DNA of 35,760 nt from an uncultured Bacteroidales bacterium (GTDB lineage Bacteria; Bacteroidota; Bacteroidia; Bacteroidales; Paludibacteraceae): contig ONIM01000024.1 in assembly GCA_900317885.1 (NCBI GenBank), forward strand, positions 1 through 35,760, written 5' to 3'. Both the position numbers and the translations under genes were made by a program. The notes under the pieces are model-generated. The model worked only from the letters and a program-made list of their open reading frames with translations, searched no databases and was not told the origin of the DNA. Numbering within the stretch: position 1 is the stretch's first letter; every line of letters begins with the position of its first letter. Positions 15,855-22,296 of the stretch are shown piece by piece.

Positions 15855-17043
15855 TTTCTACATGAAAAATCTTCGCCTTCTCGTTCGGTTTTAATATCTC
15901 CGTCAGGTGTTGACGGTCGGTGTCCGTAATAAAGATCTGACCGAACTCCTCTCCCTGCACCATCTCCACAATCCGCTCCACACGCTGGCTGTCGAGCCTG
16001 TCAAAAATATCATCCAGCAGCAAGATCGGCTTGCTACTTTGAGCGACGCGGTATTTCGACTTTCGACTTTCGACTTTTGAAATATACAAAGCCTGTGCCA
16101 GTTTCATCGCCAACACAAATGTCCGCTGCTGACCTTGACTCCCGACTTGCTTCAGAGGGAACTCGCCGAGTTTCATCTCTAAGTCGTCTTTATGGATCCC
16201 CTGACTCGTCCAACCGAGTATCAGATCCCGCTGCCTCGTTCGTACGTACGCTTCCCGTAAATCCCGATCCTGAAGCTGGCTTACGTACCGAAGTACCGGA
16301 ATCTCTTCTTCTCCTGCAATCCGTCGATAAACCTCTTCAAAATGCGGCTTGAATGCCTCAAAAAACTCTGTCCGGGCCCTAAAGATATACTGCGCCGGCT
16401 CCACCATCTGCCATTCCAATACCTCTAACAAAGCAGCCCCCTCCTGCTCCCCCATAGAGGGGGATGGAAATTTATCCGCAAGTTGTTTCAACATCGCGTT
16501 GCGTTGTTTGAGCAAAGCATTATAGGTCGTCAGGCAATCCAGATACTTGCGGTCGAGCTGACTGATCACGACGTCCATGAACCGCCTTCTCTCGTCCGAA
16601 CCGTCTTCAATCAGATCCTGATCCGCCGGCGAGATCATCACCAGCGGAATCAGTCCGATATGGTCTATCAGCCGCGGATAATCCTTCTTGTCCTTCCGAA
16701 ACTGCTTCTTCACGCCTCTTCTCAACCCGCACGAGATGGTTGTTAGACCGCCCTCCGGGCTCAAAGTAGAAAGCGTCCTTGAGTCCTGTAAGGACGGTCT
16801 TTCGACTATCGACTTTGTACTATACACCCCTTGCACCATCGCCATCTCCTCCCCGTGGGTGATATTCAGACTATCCTGACTTGTGAAGGCCGATTTCGCA
16901 AAACTCAACAGATAAATCGCGTCCAGCACATTCGTCTTGCCCTGGCCGTTCAGCCCCACGAAGCAGTTGAGCTTGTCTCCAAACTCCAGACTCGCCTCGC
17001 GTATATTGCGATAATTGAGAATATGTAGGGATTGTAGAATCAT
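15838..17043 (-). CDS. recF: DNA replication and repair protein RecF
   Basis: This 401-residue SMC-like ATPase loads RecA at single-strand gaps together with RecO and RecR. Walker A is GLNGQGKTN at residues 30-38, the ABC-type signature is VGSQGQQRTFVLAMKLAQAL, and Walker B is LLLDDIFDRLD. It is longer than the usual 360-370 residues, largely because of two heptamer-derived insertions: residues about 74-82 (with flanking SLQDSRTLSTLSPEGG) and 322-330 (SKVESRKSK, just before Walker B). Both keep the reading frame. The start codon overlaps the end of the sigma-54 regulator gene (17040-17043), and the end overlaps the next gene. Confidence 0.95.
   Translation of the reverse strand: MILQSLHILNYRNIREASLEFGDKLNCFVGLNGQGKTNVLDAIYLLSFAKSAFTSQDSLNITHGEEMAMVQGVYSTKSIVERPSLQDSRTLSTLSPEGGLTTISCGLRRGVKKQFRKDKKDYPRLIDHIGLIPLVMISPADQDLIEDGSDERRRFMDVVISQLDRKYLDCLTTYNALLKQRNAMLKQLADKFPSPSMGEQEGAALLEVLEWQMVEPAQYIFRARTEFFEAFKPHFEEVYRRIAGEEEIPVLRYVSQLQDRDLREAYVRTRQRDLILGWTSQGIHKDDLEMKLGEFPLKQVGSQGQQRTFVLAMKLAQALYISKVESRKSKYRVAQSSKPILLLDDIFDRLDSQRVERIVEMVQGEEFGQIFITDTDRQHLTEILKPNEKAKIFHVENGQIA
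16054..16081 (+). repeat. heptamer array, TTTCGAC x4, inside recF
   Basis: Three exact TTTCGAC units and a degenerate TTTTGAA. On the minus strand they encode SKVESRKSK (RecF residues about 322-330). Confidence 0.9.
16799..16826 (+). repeat. degenerate mixed heptamer array inside recF
   Basis: Units CTTTCGA, CTATCGA, CTTTGTA and CTATACA combine the CTTTCGA and CTTTGTA families in one run; they are translated as RecF residues about 74-82. Confidence 0.7.
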
Positions 17044-18230
17044 GCGTACGCCTCTACGTCCTCTTTGGTAATCTTCGCTCCGGCGAGGATGATCAACCGC
17101 TCGACGACGTTTCGCAGCTGGCGGATGTTACCGGTCCATTGTATCTGCTGCAGCGCCTTGATGGCCGCCGGCTCGAACTCCTTCACCGCGATACCTTGTT
17201 CGCCGCAGATCTGTTCTGCAAAATGGCTAACCAGCAGCGGAATATCTTCGATACGGTCGTTGAGCGCCGGCACGGCGATAGGAATAACATTGAGCCTATG
17301 GAACAGGTCCTCGCGGAAATTACCTGCCTCGATCTCTTTTTGCAGGTCTTTGTTCGTTGCCGCCAGTACTCGCACGTTCACTTTGATGGCTTTGTCGGAT
17401 CCCACACGCGTGATCTCGCTCTCTTGCAAAGCCCGCAGTACTTTGGTCTGCGCAGCCAGACTCATATCGCCTATCTCGTCCAGAAACAACGTACCGCCGT
17501 CAGCCTGTTCGAACTTACCCGCTCTGTCTTTGACGGCCCCCGTGAACGAACCTTTCATGTGTCCGAACAACTCACTCTCGATCAACTCACTCGGGATGGC
17601 AGCGCAGTTGACCTCTACCATCGGACCGTTTGCACGCGCGGAGTTCTCGTGAATAAGGTGCGCCACCACCTCTTTACCCGTTCCGTTCGGACCGGTAATC
17701 AGTACTCGAGCCTCCGTCGGCGCCACCTTATCTATTATCTCGCGCACGCGTTGGATAGCCGCACTCTCGCCCACCATCGTCGCACCTTTCGCGGCTACTT
17801 TCTTGCGAAGCTGCTTAGTCTCTTGCCGCAGGTTCTTGGATTCCAAGGCGTTCTTCGTTGTGATCAAGATGCGGTTCAGATCCAGCGGCTTGACCAGAAA
17901 ATCATACGCTCCCATTTTGAGTGCCTGCACCGCCGTTTCTACATCTCCATGTCCGGAAATCATGACGACAGGACAGTCAATAGGATCGGAATCGTCCTTT
18001 GTACTTTGTCCTTTGTCACTTAGTCCCTTTAGCGTAGTAAGCACCTCCATACCATCCATCTCCGGCATCTTGATATCCGAGAAAATCAGGTCGTAAGCCT
18101 TTGCCTGCGCCATCTCCAGACCTTGTTTGCCGTTCTCAGCCACCTCTACTTCATACCCCTCGTCGGCAAGTATCTCGCGAAGCGTGTTACGTATCCCGCG
18201 CTCGTCGTCTATAATTAACAGTTTTGCCAT
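17040..18230 (-). CDS. sigma-54-dependent response regulator lacking a DNA-binding domain
   Basis: I choose ATG 18230 (MAKLLIIDDERG); the open frame extends upstream to 18350 but that part lies over the promoter. The 396-residue protein has a receiver domain (D8, D9, phospho-acceptor D52, S92, K114), a coiled linker, and an AAA+ sigma-54 activator domain with Walker A GPNGTGKE, the GSFTGA loop that contacts sigma-54, and LFLDEIGDM as Walker B. It ends at RQLRNVVERLIILAGAKITKEDVEAYA, with no Fis-type HTH after it. DNA-binding-domain-less activators of this kind occur across Bacteroidetes. A heptamer array inserts residues about 68-79 (GLSDKGQSTKDD) into the loop before beta-strand 4 of the receiver. 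It heads the minus-strand operon. Confidence 0.9.
   Translation of the reverse strand: MAKLLIIDDERGIRNTLREILADEGYEVEVAENGKQGLEMAQAKAYDLIFSDIKMPEMDGMEVLTTLKGLSDKGQSTKDDSDPIDCPVVMISGHGDVETAVQALKMGAYDFLVKPLDLNRILITTKNALESKNLRQETKQLRKKVAAKGATMVGESAAIQRVREIIDKVAPTEARVLITGPNGTGKEVVAHLIHENSARANGPMVEVNCAAIPSELIESELFGHMKGSFTGAVKDRAGKFEQADGGTLFLDEIGDMSLAAQTKVLRALQESEITRVGSDKAIKVNVRVLAATNKDLQKEIEAGNFREDLFHRLNVIPIAVPALNDRIEDIPLLVSHFAEQICGEQGIAVKEFEPAAIKALQQIQWTGNIRQLRNVVERLIILAGAKITKEDVEAYA
17995..18030 (+). repeat. heptamer array, TCCTTTG/TACTTTG x5, inside the regulator gene
   Basis: Units TCCTTTG, TACTTTG, TCCTTTG, TCACTTAG (8 bp) and TCCCTTT. The array is translated on the minus strand as a polar loop in the receiver domain. 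Confidence 0.8.
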
Positions 18231-18259
18231 CTTTTTGGTCTTTTTACTAAAAAACGGCA

Positions 18260-18290
18260 CAAAGGTACAAAAAAATTTGCACATATCAAA
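18260..18290 (-). promoter_or_regulatory. promoter of the minus-strand operon
   Basis: On the minus strand the -33 TTTG (18287-18290) and the -7 TACCTTTG (18260-18267) are 19 nt apart, leading to a start near 18253 and the ATG at 18230. Confidence 0.82.
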
Positions 18291-18307
18291 ATAAATTTGT
18301 AATTTTG
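18276..18307 (+). promoter_or_regulatory. divergent promoter of secreted-protein gene
   Basis: The -33 TTTGC (18276-18280) and the -7 TAATTTTG (18300-18307) are 20 nt apart. The -33 box lies between the two boxes of the opposing promoter, so the polymerases compete for the same DNA. The leader to the ATG at 18396 is about 80 nt, AT-rich. Confidence 0.78.
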
Positions 18308-18395
18308 CACCGAAAACGAAAATATAGAAAACTTTTATGTTATAGAACATATATTAACTAATTTTTTTATTTAATCTTTTAAAATCTTTTCAATT

Positions 18396-19127
18396 ATGAA
18401 GAAATTATTCGCTTTGGCAGCAGTTGTTATGTTGGCTTGCGCAACGGTTAGTGCTGCATCTACGATTTTCAACGAGACCTTCTCTACTCGTCGTAATTCT
18501 ACCTACATCGACAAAACTGACAAAGGTTATTGGCCTTATGCAAATCAGTGGTTTACTGGCTATACAACCTCCGATGGAAAAGTTGAAGGAAACCAGTACG
18601 ACTATGACTACACCGACGTAGCTTCTTACACTGTCTCTATCCGTGGCAAAAAGCTGAATAACGATGAAAAAAGCTCCGTAGGTTTGTATTTTGGTGCTAA
18701 CAAGGCTGCTGAGCAGAACTATGTTACTTTCTCTACTCCTGCAGAGTTCGCTAACCAAGTGCTTCCGGAAGGCGCAGTGCTCAAATTCCGTATCTGCTCG
18801 ACAGAGGAAGATGGTGGCGATTTGTCAACGATGGTTATCGTTTTCAATCAGGACACCTTGCAAGTTCCGGCTACTACGCTGGGTGCTAAGTTCCAGACCT
18901 CTGATGTCGTTGTAGCTCTTCCGCAGGCTGCTTGCCAGACTCTTACTTTCGCGTTCGACAATGTTCCTTCGCAGAAGTTCATCCCGGACTTCCAGATTGA
19001 TCTCGACGCTGAGCAAGGTATTGAGAATGTAGAGGCAGTAAAGGCTGAGAAGTTCTACCGTAACGGTCAGCTCATCATCCGCAAGAACGGCGTAGAATAC
19101 AATGTTCTCGGTGCTGAGGTTCGCTAA
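18396..19127 (+). CDS. secreted protein with conserved C-terminal tail
   Basis: This 243-residue protein has a signal peptide (residues 1-20, ATVSA). The mature part looks like one beta-sandwich (IFNETFSTRRN, then GYWPYANQW, YDYTDVASYTVSIRGKKLN, VLKFRICS, LTFAFDNVPSQKFIPDFQID), like the carbohydrate-binding or adhesion modules attached to Bacteroidales surface proteins. The tail GIENVEAVKAEKFYRNGQ followed by LIIRKNGVEYNVLGAEVR is close to the tail of the protein ending at 8889 and probably directs sorting. It is a single gene between its own promoter and a terminator. The function is unknown. Confidence 0.75.
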   Translation: MKKLFALAAVVMLACATVSAASTIFNETFSTRRNSTYIDKTDKGYWPYANQWFTGYTTSDGKVEGNQYDYDYTDVASYTVSIRGKKLNNDEKSSVGLYFGANKAAEQNYVTFSTPAEFANQVLPEGAVLKFRICSTEEDGGDLSTMVIVFNQDTLQVPATTLGAKFQTSDVVVALPQAACQTLTFAFDNVPSQKFIPDFQIDLDAEQGIENVEAVKAEKFYRNGQLIIRKNGVEYNVLGAEVR

Positions 19128-19162
19128 TCACTACTAATCCATTCGCCATACGTGGTGAATAC

Positions 19163-19192
19163 AAGGGGACGCATTTACGTGCGGCCCCTTTA
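19163..19192 (+). terminator. intrinsic terminator
   Basis: AAGGGGACGCA (19163-19173) pairs with TGCGGCCCCTT (19180-19190) with one mismatch, followed by a short T run. It closes the secreted-protein gene. Confidence 0.8.
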
Positions 19193-19202
19193 ATTTTGCA
19201 AC

Positions 19203-19234
19203 ATGGAAACTGCAAAAGTGAAAAAAGTTTCCAT
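19203..19234 (+). promoter_or_regulatory. inverted repeat next to tetR promoter
   Basis: ATGGAAAC (19203-19210) and GTTTCCAT (19227-19234) are a perfect inverted repeat with a 16-nt spacer, ending six bases before the -33 box of the tetR promoter. It could be the TetR operator; because TTTTT follows, it could also be a weak second terminator. Confidence 0.5.
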
Positions 19235-19239
19235 TTTTC

Positions 19240-19270
19240 TTGCATATATCAAAAAAAAGTCGTACCTTTG
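19240..19270 (+). promoter_or_regulatory. promoter of tetR-efflux operon
   Basis: The -33 TTGCATATATC (from 19240) and the -7 TACCTTTG (19263-19270) have the standard 20-nt spacing. Confidence 0.85.
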
Positions 19271-19287
19271 CAGCCGTTTTTGAAAAA

Positions 19288-19322
19288 AAATCATAAATCA
19301 TAAATTTGAAATCATAAATTGA
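19288..19322 (+). repeat. heptamer array, AAATCAT x5, covering the tetR start
   Basis: Units AAATCAT, AAATCAT, AAATTTG, AAATCAT and AAATTGA. The last unit supplies the TTG used as start codon of the tetR gene, so the array is the whole translation-initiation region. Confidence 0.85.
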
Positions 19323-19915
19323 GCGATCAGAAACGTAATATTATCAAGACGGCAGGCGACATGTTCTTTCGCCTCGGAATCCGTAGCGTCTCCATCGACG
19401 ATATATGCCACGAGTTAGGCATGTCGAAGAAGACTTTCTACGTCTATTTCGCGTCCAAGGATGAGCTGGTGGAGCAACTGCTGCAGGCGAACATCAACTA
19501 TATGGCGTCGAAGATGGAAGGTCTCCTCAAGACCGGTGATTTCAAGCAACTCGTAGCGAAGTTCATCAAGCATCAGGAGGCGGAGAAGAACGACGTCCGT
19601 CGCGTGCCGCAGTTGGTCTATGACCTCAAGAAATACTACCCCCAGCAGTTTGCGCAGTTCCAGGTAAACTGCTTCAAGACCCAGAAAGACTACATCCGGC
19701 GCTATCTGGAGATGGGGCAGCAGGCAGGTCTCGTGCGCGCGAACCTTAATATAGAATTAGTAGCGGTGCTCTTTGCTAAGATCCACAGCGATGCCATTCG
19801 GGATTTCGAGGAGATAGAAGGCCGCGGACATAACATGCACCAATTAGGCCACACCGCGATGGACGTCTTCGTCCGCGGCGTGCTCTCGGAAGAAGGATTA
19901 AAATTATACAATTAA
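19319..19915 (+). CDS. TetR family transcriptional regulator
   Basis: This protein of 198 residues has the TetR HTH at its N-terminus: IIKTAGDMFFRLGIRSVSID, then DICHELGMSKKTFYVYFASKDEL (about residues 8-52). The C-terminal ligand domain is helical and family-poor. The start must be TTG at 19319: the next ATG (19361) would delete the first HTH helix. It sits two bases ahead of a TolC/RND efflux operon and probably represses it and itself in response to a pump substrate. A perfect inverted repeat next to the promoter is a candidate operator. Confidence 0.9.
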   Translation: MSDQKRNIIKTAGDMFFRLGIRSVSIDDICHELGMSKKTFYVYFASKDELVEQLLQANINYMASKMEGLLKTGDFKQLVAKFIKHQEAEKNDVRRVPQLVYDLKKYYPQQFAQFQVNCFKTQKDYIRRYLEMGQQAGLVRANLNIELVAVLFAKIHSDAIRDFEEIEGRGHNMHQLGHTAMDVFVRGVLSEEGLKLYN

Positions 19916-19916
19916 T

Positions 19917-21260
19917 ATGAAGAAACTTATTTTTATGATGACCGTGCTGCTCGTGACGAGTACAGCGGTAATGGCAGAGGACCACGTGATGGCGGCTACG
20001 CGCAGCGCGCAACGTTCGCAAGACAGCGTGCCGGCATTATTGAGCCTCTCGCTCAAAGAGGCGCAGAATTTTGCGGTGAAGCAGAACCGCAGCCTGCGCA
20101 ACGCATCCCTCGCGGTGCAGGAAGCCTACGCCCAGCGTTGGCAGACCATCGCTTCCTTGCTGCCGTCGGTCGATGGTAGCTACTCCTACAGCAATTACTG
20201 CGGTTATTCCGCAACACTCTCGATGATGGGCACGGATCTAAAGATCAACATGCCGAACGTCGGTGCTTTGGGCGTCACGGCGGCGGTAGGTATCAACGGA
20301 CAGGGTATCGTCGGTGTCCTGCTCAATAACGTAGCCATCAAGATGAAGAAGATCGCTCTTGAGAAATCCGAGAACGAGCTCCGTAGCAGCGTCATGAGCG
20401 CCTACGTCTCCGTCTTGGCGCTACAGAGCATCACCGGACTCCTGGACTCCAGCCTCGTCAATATTCAGGGCCTCGAGCAGATGACTCAGAACGCCGTCAA
20501 CGTCGGGGCGGCCGAGCAGACCTCCGCGGACCAGATACGCGTGCGGGTCAATACCCTCAAGAATAATATCAACGCCCAGAAACGAAACGTCGAATTGGCG
20601 ACAAATAGCCTCAAAGTGCTGCTGAACGTGCCGGTAGAGACCGAACTCGTGCTGACGGAAAATATGGACGAAGTGCTCTCTCCGGAGCGCGTCTTGGACC
20701 TGCTGAGCCAGGACTTCGCCATCGAGAATAACCTCAACTACCAGCTCCTCCGGCAACAAGTCGAACTCGCCAAACGCAACGTCCACATGGCGGGCTGGGC
20801 GTATGGACCGACCGTGGCGCTCGCTTATAACTACCAGAACCAGAAGTACTACGGCGAAGGAGGTATGCGTATGACGCCGCCGAACGTGGTTCAAGTGACC
20901 GTCAAGATGCCCCTCTGGTCGTCCGGTAAACGCGCAGCAGCGGTGGTAGAGAAGAAGATCGCACTCGAGGAGGCAAAGAACACCCTCTCTGAGACCTCGG
21001 GAAACCTCGAGATCCAGTATCGCCAGCTATGCTTCGATCTTACCAACGCCTACGAGACCTACCTCAACGAGAAGAATAATATCGAGGTCACCCAACGCGT
21101 CTTCAACTCCTCTACGGAGAAGTTCAAATGGGGAGCAGCGTCGAATATCGAGCTCACCAACGCCTCCAACGACCTCATCAATGCGCAATCGACCTACGTA
21201 CAGGCGATGCTCACCCTCATCAATGCGCAATCCGAACTCGAAGAATTTTTGAATAAATAA
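19917..21260 (+). CDS. TolC family outer-membrane efflux protein
   Basis: This 447-residue protein has a signal peptide (residues 1-21, ending AVMA). It shows the twofold repeat of long alpha-helices and strands of the TolC fold: LSLKEAQNFAVKQNRSLRNA opens the first half and VQLA-type helices follow; the second half opens near LDLLSQDFAIENNLNYQLLR. The C-terminus (SNDLINAQSTYVQAMLTLIN) is the usual conserved end. It forms the outer-membrane channel of a tripartite pump with the two following genes. Length and motifs are normal, so it appears intact even though its adaptor is not. Confidence 0.92.
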   Translation: MKKLIFMMTVLLVTSTAVMAEDHVMAATRSAQRSQDSVPALLSLSLKEAQNFAVKQNRSLRNASLAVQEAYAQRWQTIASLLPSVDGSYSYSNYCGYSATLSMMGTDLKINMPNVGALGVTAAVGINGQGIVGVLLNNVAIKMKKIALEKSENELRSSVMSAYVSVLALQSITGLLDSSLVNIQGLEQMTQNAVNVGAAEQTSADQIRVRVNTLKNNINAQKRNVELATNSLKVLLNVPVETELVLTENMDEVLSPERVLDLLSQDFAIENNLNYQLLRQQVELAKRNVHMAGWAYGPTVALAYNYQNQKYYGEGGMRMTPPNVVQVTVKMPLWSSGKRAAAVVEKKIALEEAKNTLSETSGNLEIQYRQLCFDLTNAYETYLNEKNNIEVTQRVFNSSTEKFKWGAASNIELTNASNDLINAQSTYVQAMLTLINAQSELEEFLNK

Positions 21261-21282
21261 TCGAAAAAAAATACTACTCAAT

Positions 21283-22156
21283 ATGAAGAACGAAGTTAAT
21301 CGTGCCTTTATGGCTAAGAAAAAGATTTTTATTTACCTCCTTGCTGCCCTGACCCTCATGGCCTGCAGCAAGTCCAAAGAAACCGCAACCCAGGAAGAGG
21401 AGCGCGTAGAGCAAGTCCGCACCACCGTCCTCCAGCCCCGTGAGATCGAGCGTGAGATATCCGTCTCAACCAACCTCCAAGGCTACCTCACTCAGAATGT
21501 ACGGTTCGGCTACCCAGCAGCAGTATGACCAGATCACGACCCAGTATAACTCAACCAAAGAGCAGCTGGACTTCCTGGAGACCAACACCTACGTCAAAGC
21601 TCCCTTTGCCGGCGTGATCTCTGCCAAGAACTACGAGGACGGCGAACTCTACGGCGGTCAGCCGATACTCGTCCTCACCCAGATAGATAAACTCAAAGCG
21701 CTCGTAGCGATCCCCGAGACCTATTTCCCGCTCTTCAAAGCCGGTATGAAGCTGACCCTCTCGACGGATATCTACCCGAACCAGACTTTCCCCGCTACGG
21801 TGGAGATCGTGTATCCGACTATCGATCCGTCGTCCCATACCTTCCAGTGTAAGATCGTCATCCCGAATGGCAAGAACCTCCTTCGCCCGGGTATGTACGT
21901 CACCACCGCCATCGGTCTGGGAAAAGCGAACGCCCTTGTCGTGCCTTACCAGTCGGTGGAGAAACTCGTCGGCGCCAACGACCGTTATGTCTTCATCGTC
22001 GAGGACGGCCGCGCTAAACGTGTATCCGTCACCCTCGGTCAGCGTTTTGACCAGGATATAGAGATCATCGCCCCGGAGATCGTTCCCGGCGTTGAAGTGG
22101 TCACCACCGGCCAGCACAAACTCGTCGATGGCGTCAAAGTCAATATCGTAAAATAA
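21283..22156 (+). pseudogene. RND efflux membrane-fusion protein, internally deleted and frameshifted
   Basis: The first part (21283 to about 21505, frame 1) encodes a lipoprotein signal (LMAC) and the start of the adaptor, up to NLQGYLTQNV. The second part (about 21505-22156, frame 2) resumes with YGSATQQQYDQITTQYN and runs through the second half of the lipoyl/hairpin region (YVKAPFAGVISAKNYEDGEL), the beta-barrel and the membrane-proximal domain to a normal end. About 80-90 residues, the first half of the lipoyl domain and of the alpha-hairpin, are missing, and the two parts are out of frame. Family adaptors are about 350-380 residues. Either a real deletion inactivated the pump, or the assembly has a gap here. 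Confidence 0.85.
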
Positions 22157-22162
22157 TAAAGA

Positions 22163-22181
22163 CCTCTTACTGGCTAAGAGG
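22163..22181 (+). other. stem-loop between adaptor and pump genes
   Basis: CCTCTTA (22163-22169) pairs with TAAGAGG (22175-22181) around a 5-nt loop, seven bases after the adaptor stop codon. It could slow or end transcription inside the operon. Confidence 0.45.
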
Positions 22182-22193
22182 GCTCTCCCCTCG

Positions 22194-22250
22194 GGACGTA
22201 CGCTAACGTAGCGCGTGCGGACCGAAGAGCGAGGGCATCCGAGTAACTAC
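22194..22250 (+). repeat. dispersed intergenic repeat, copy 1
   Basis: This GC-rich stretch of about 57 bp, from GGACGTACG to GAGTAACTAC, resembles 29213-29269. Shared blocks are GGACG, AACGTAGC, CCGAAG and TCCGA(G/A)GTA-like ends. It occupies most of the 140-bp gap between adaptor and RND genes, where such a gap is unusual. Confidence 0.5.
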
Positions 22251-22296
22251 CCATAAAACGGAGTTTTGTGGCGCTTACGAGGATAGCCAGCGCGAC

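Noticed and set aside
18231-18350. N-terminal extension of the sigma-54 regulator frame
   Set aside because: The extension covers the -7 and -33 boxes of its own promoter and precedes the normal receiver start MAKLLIIDDE.
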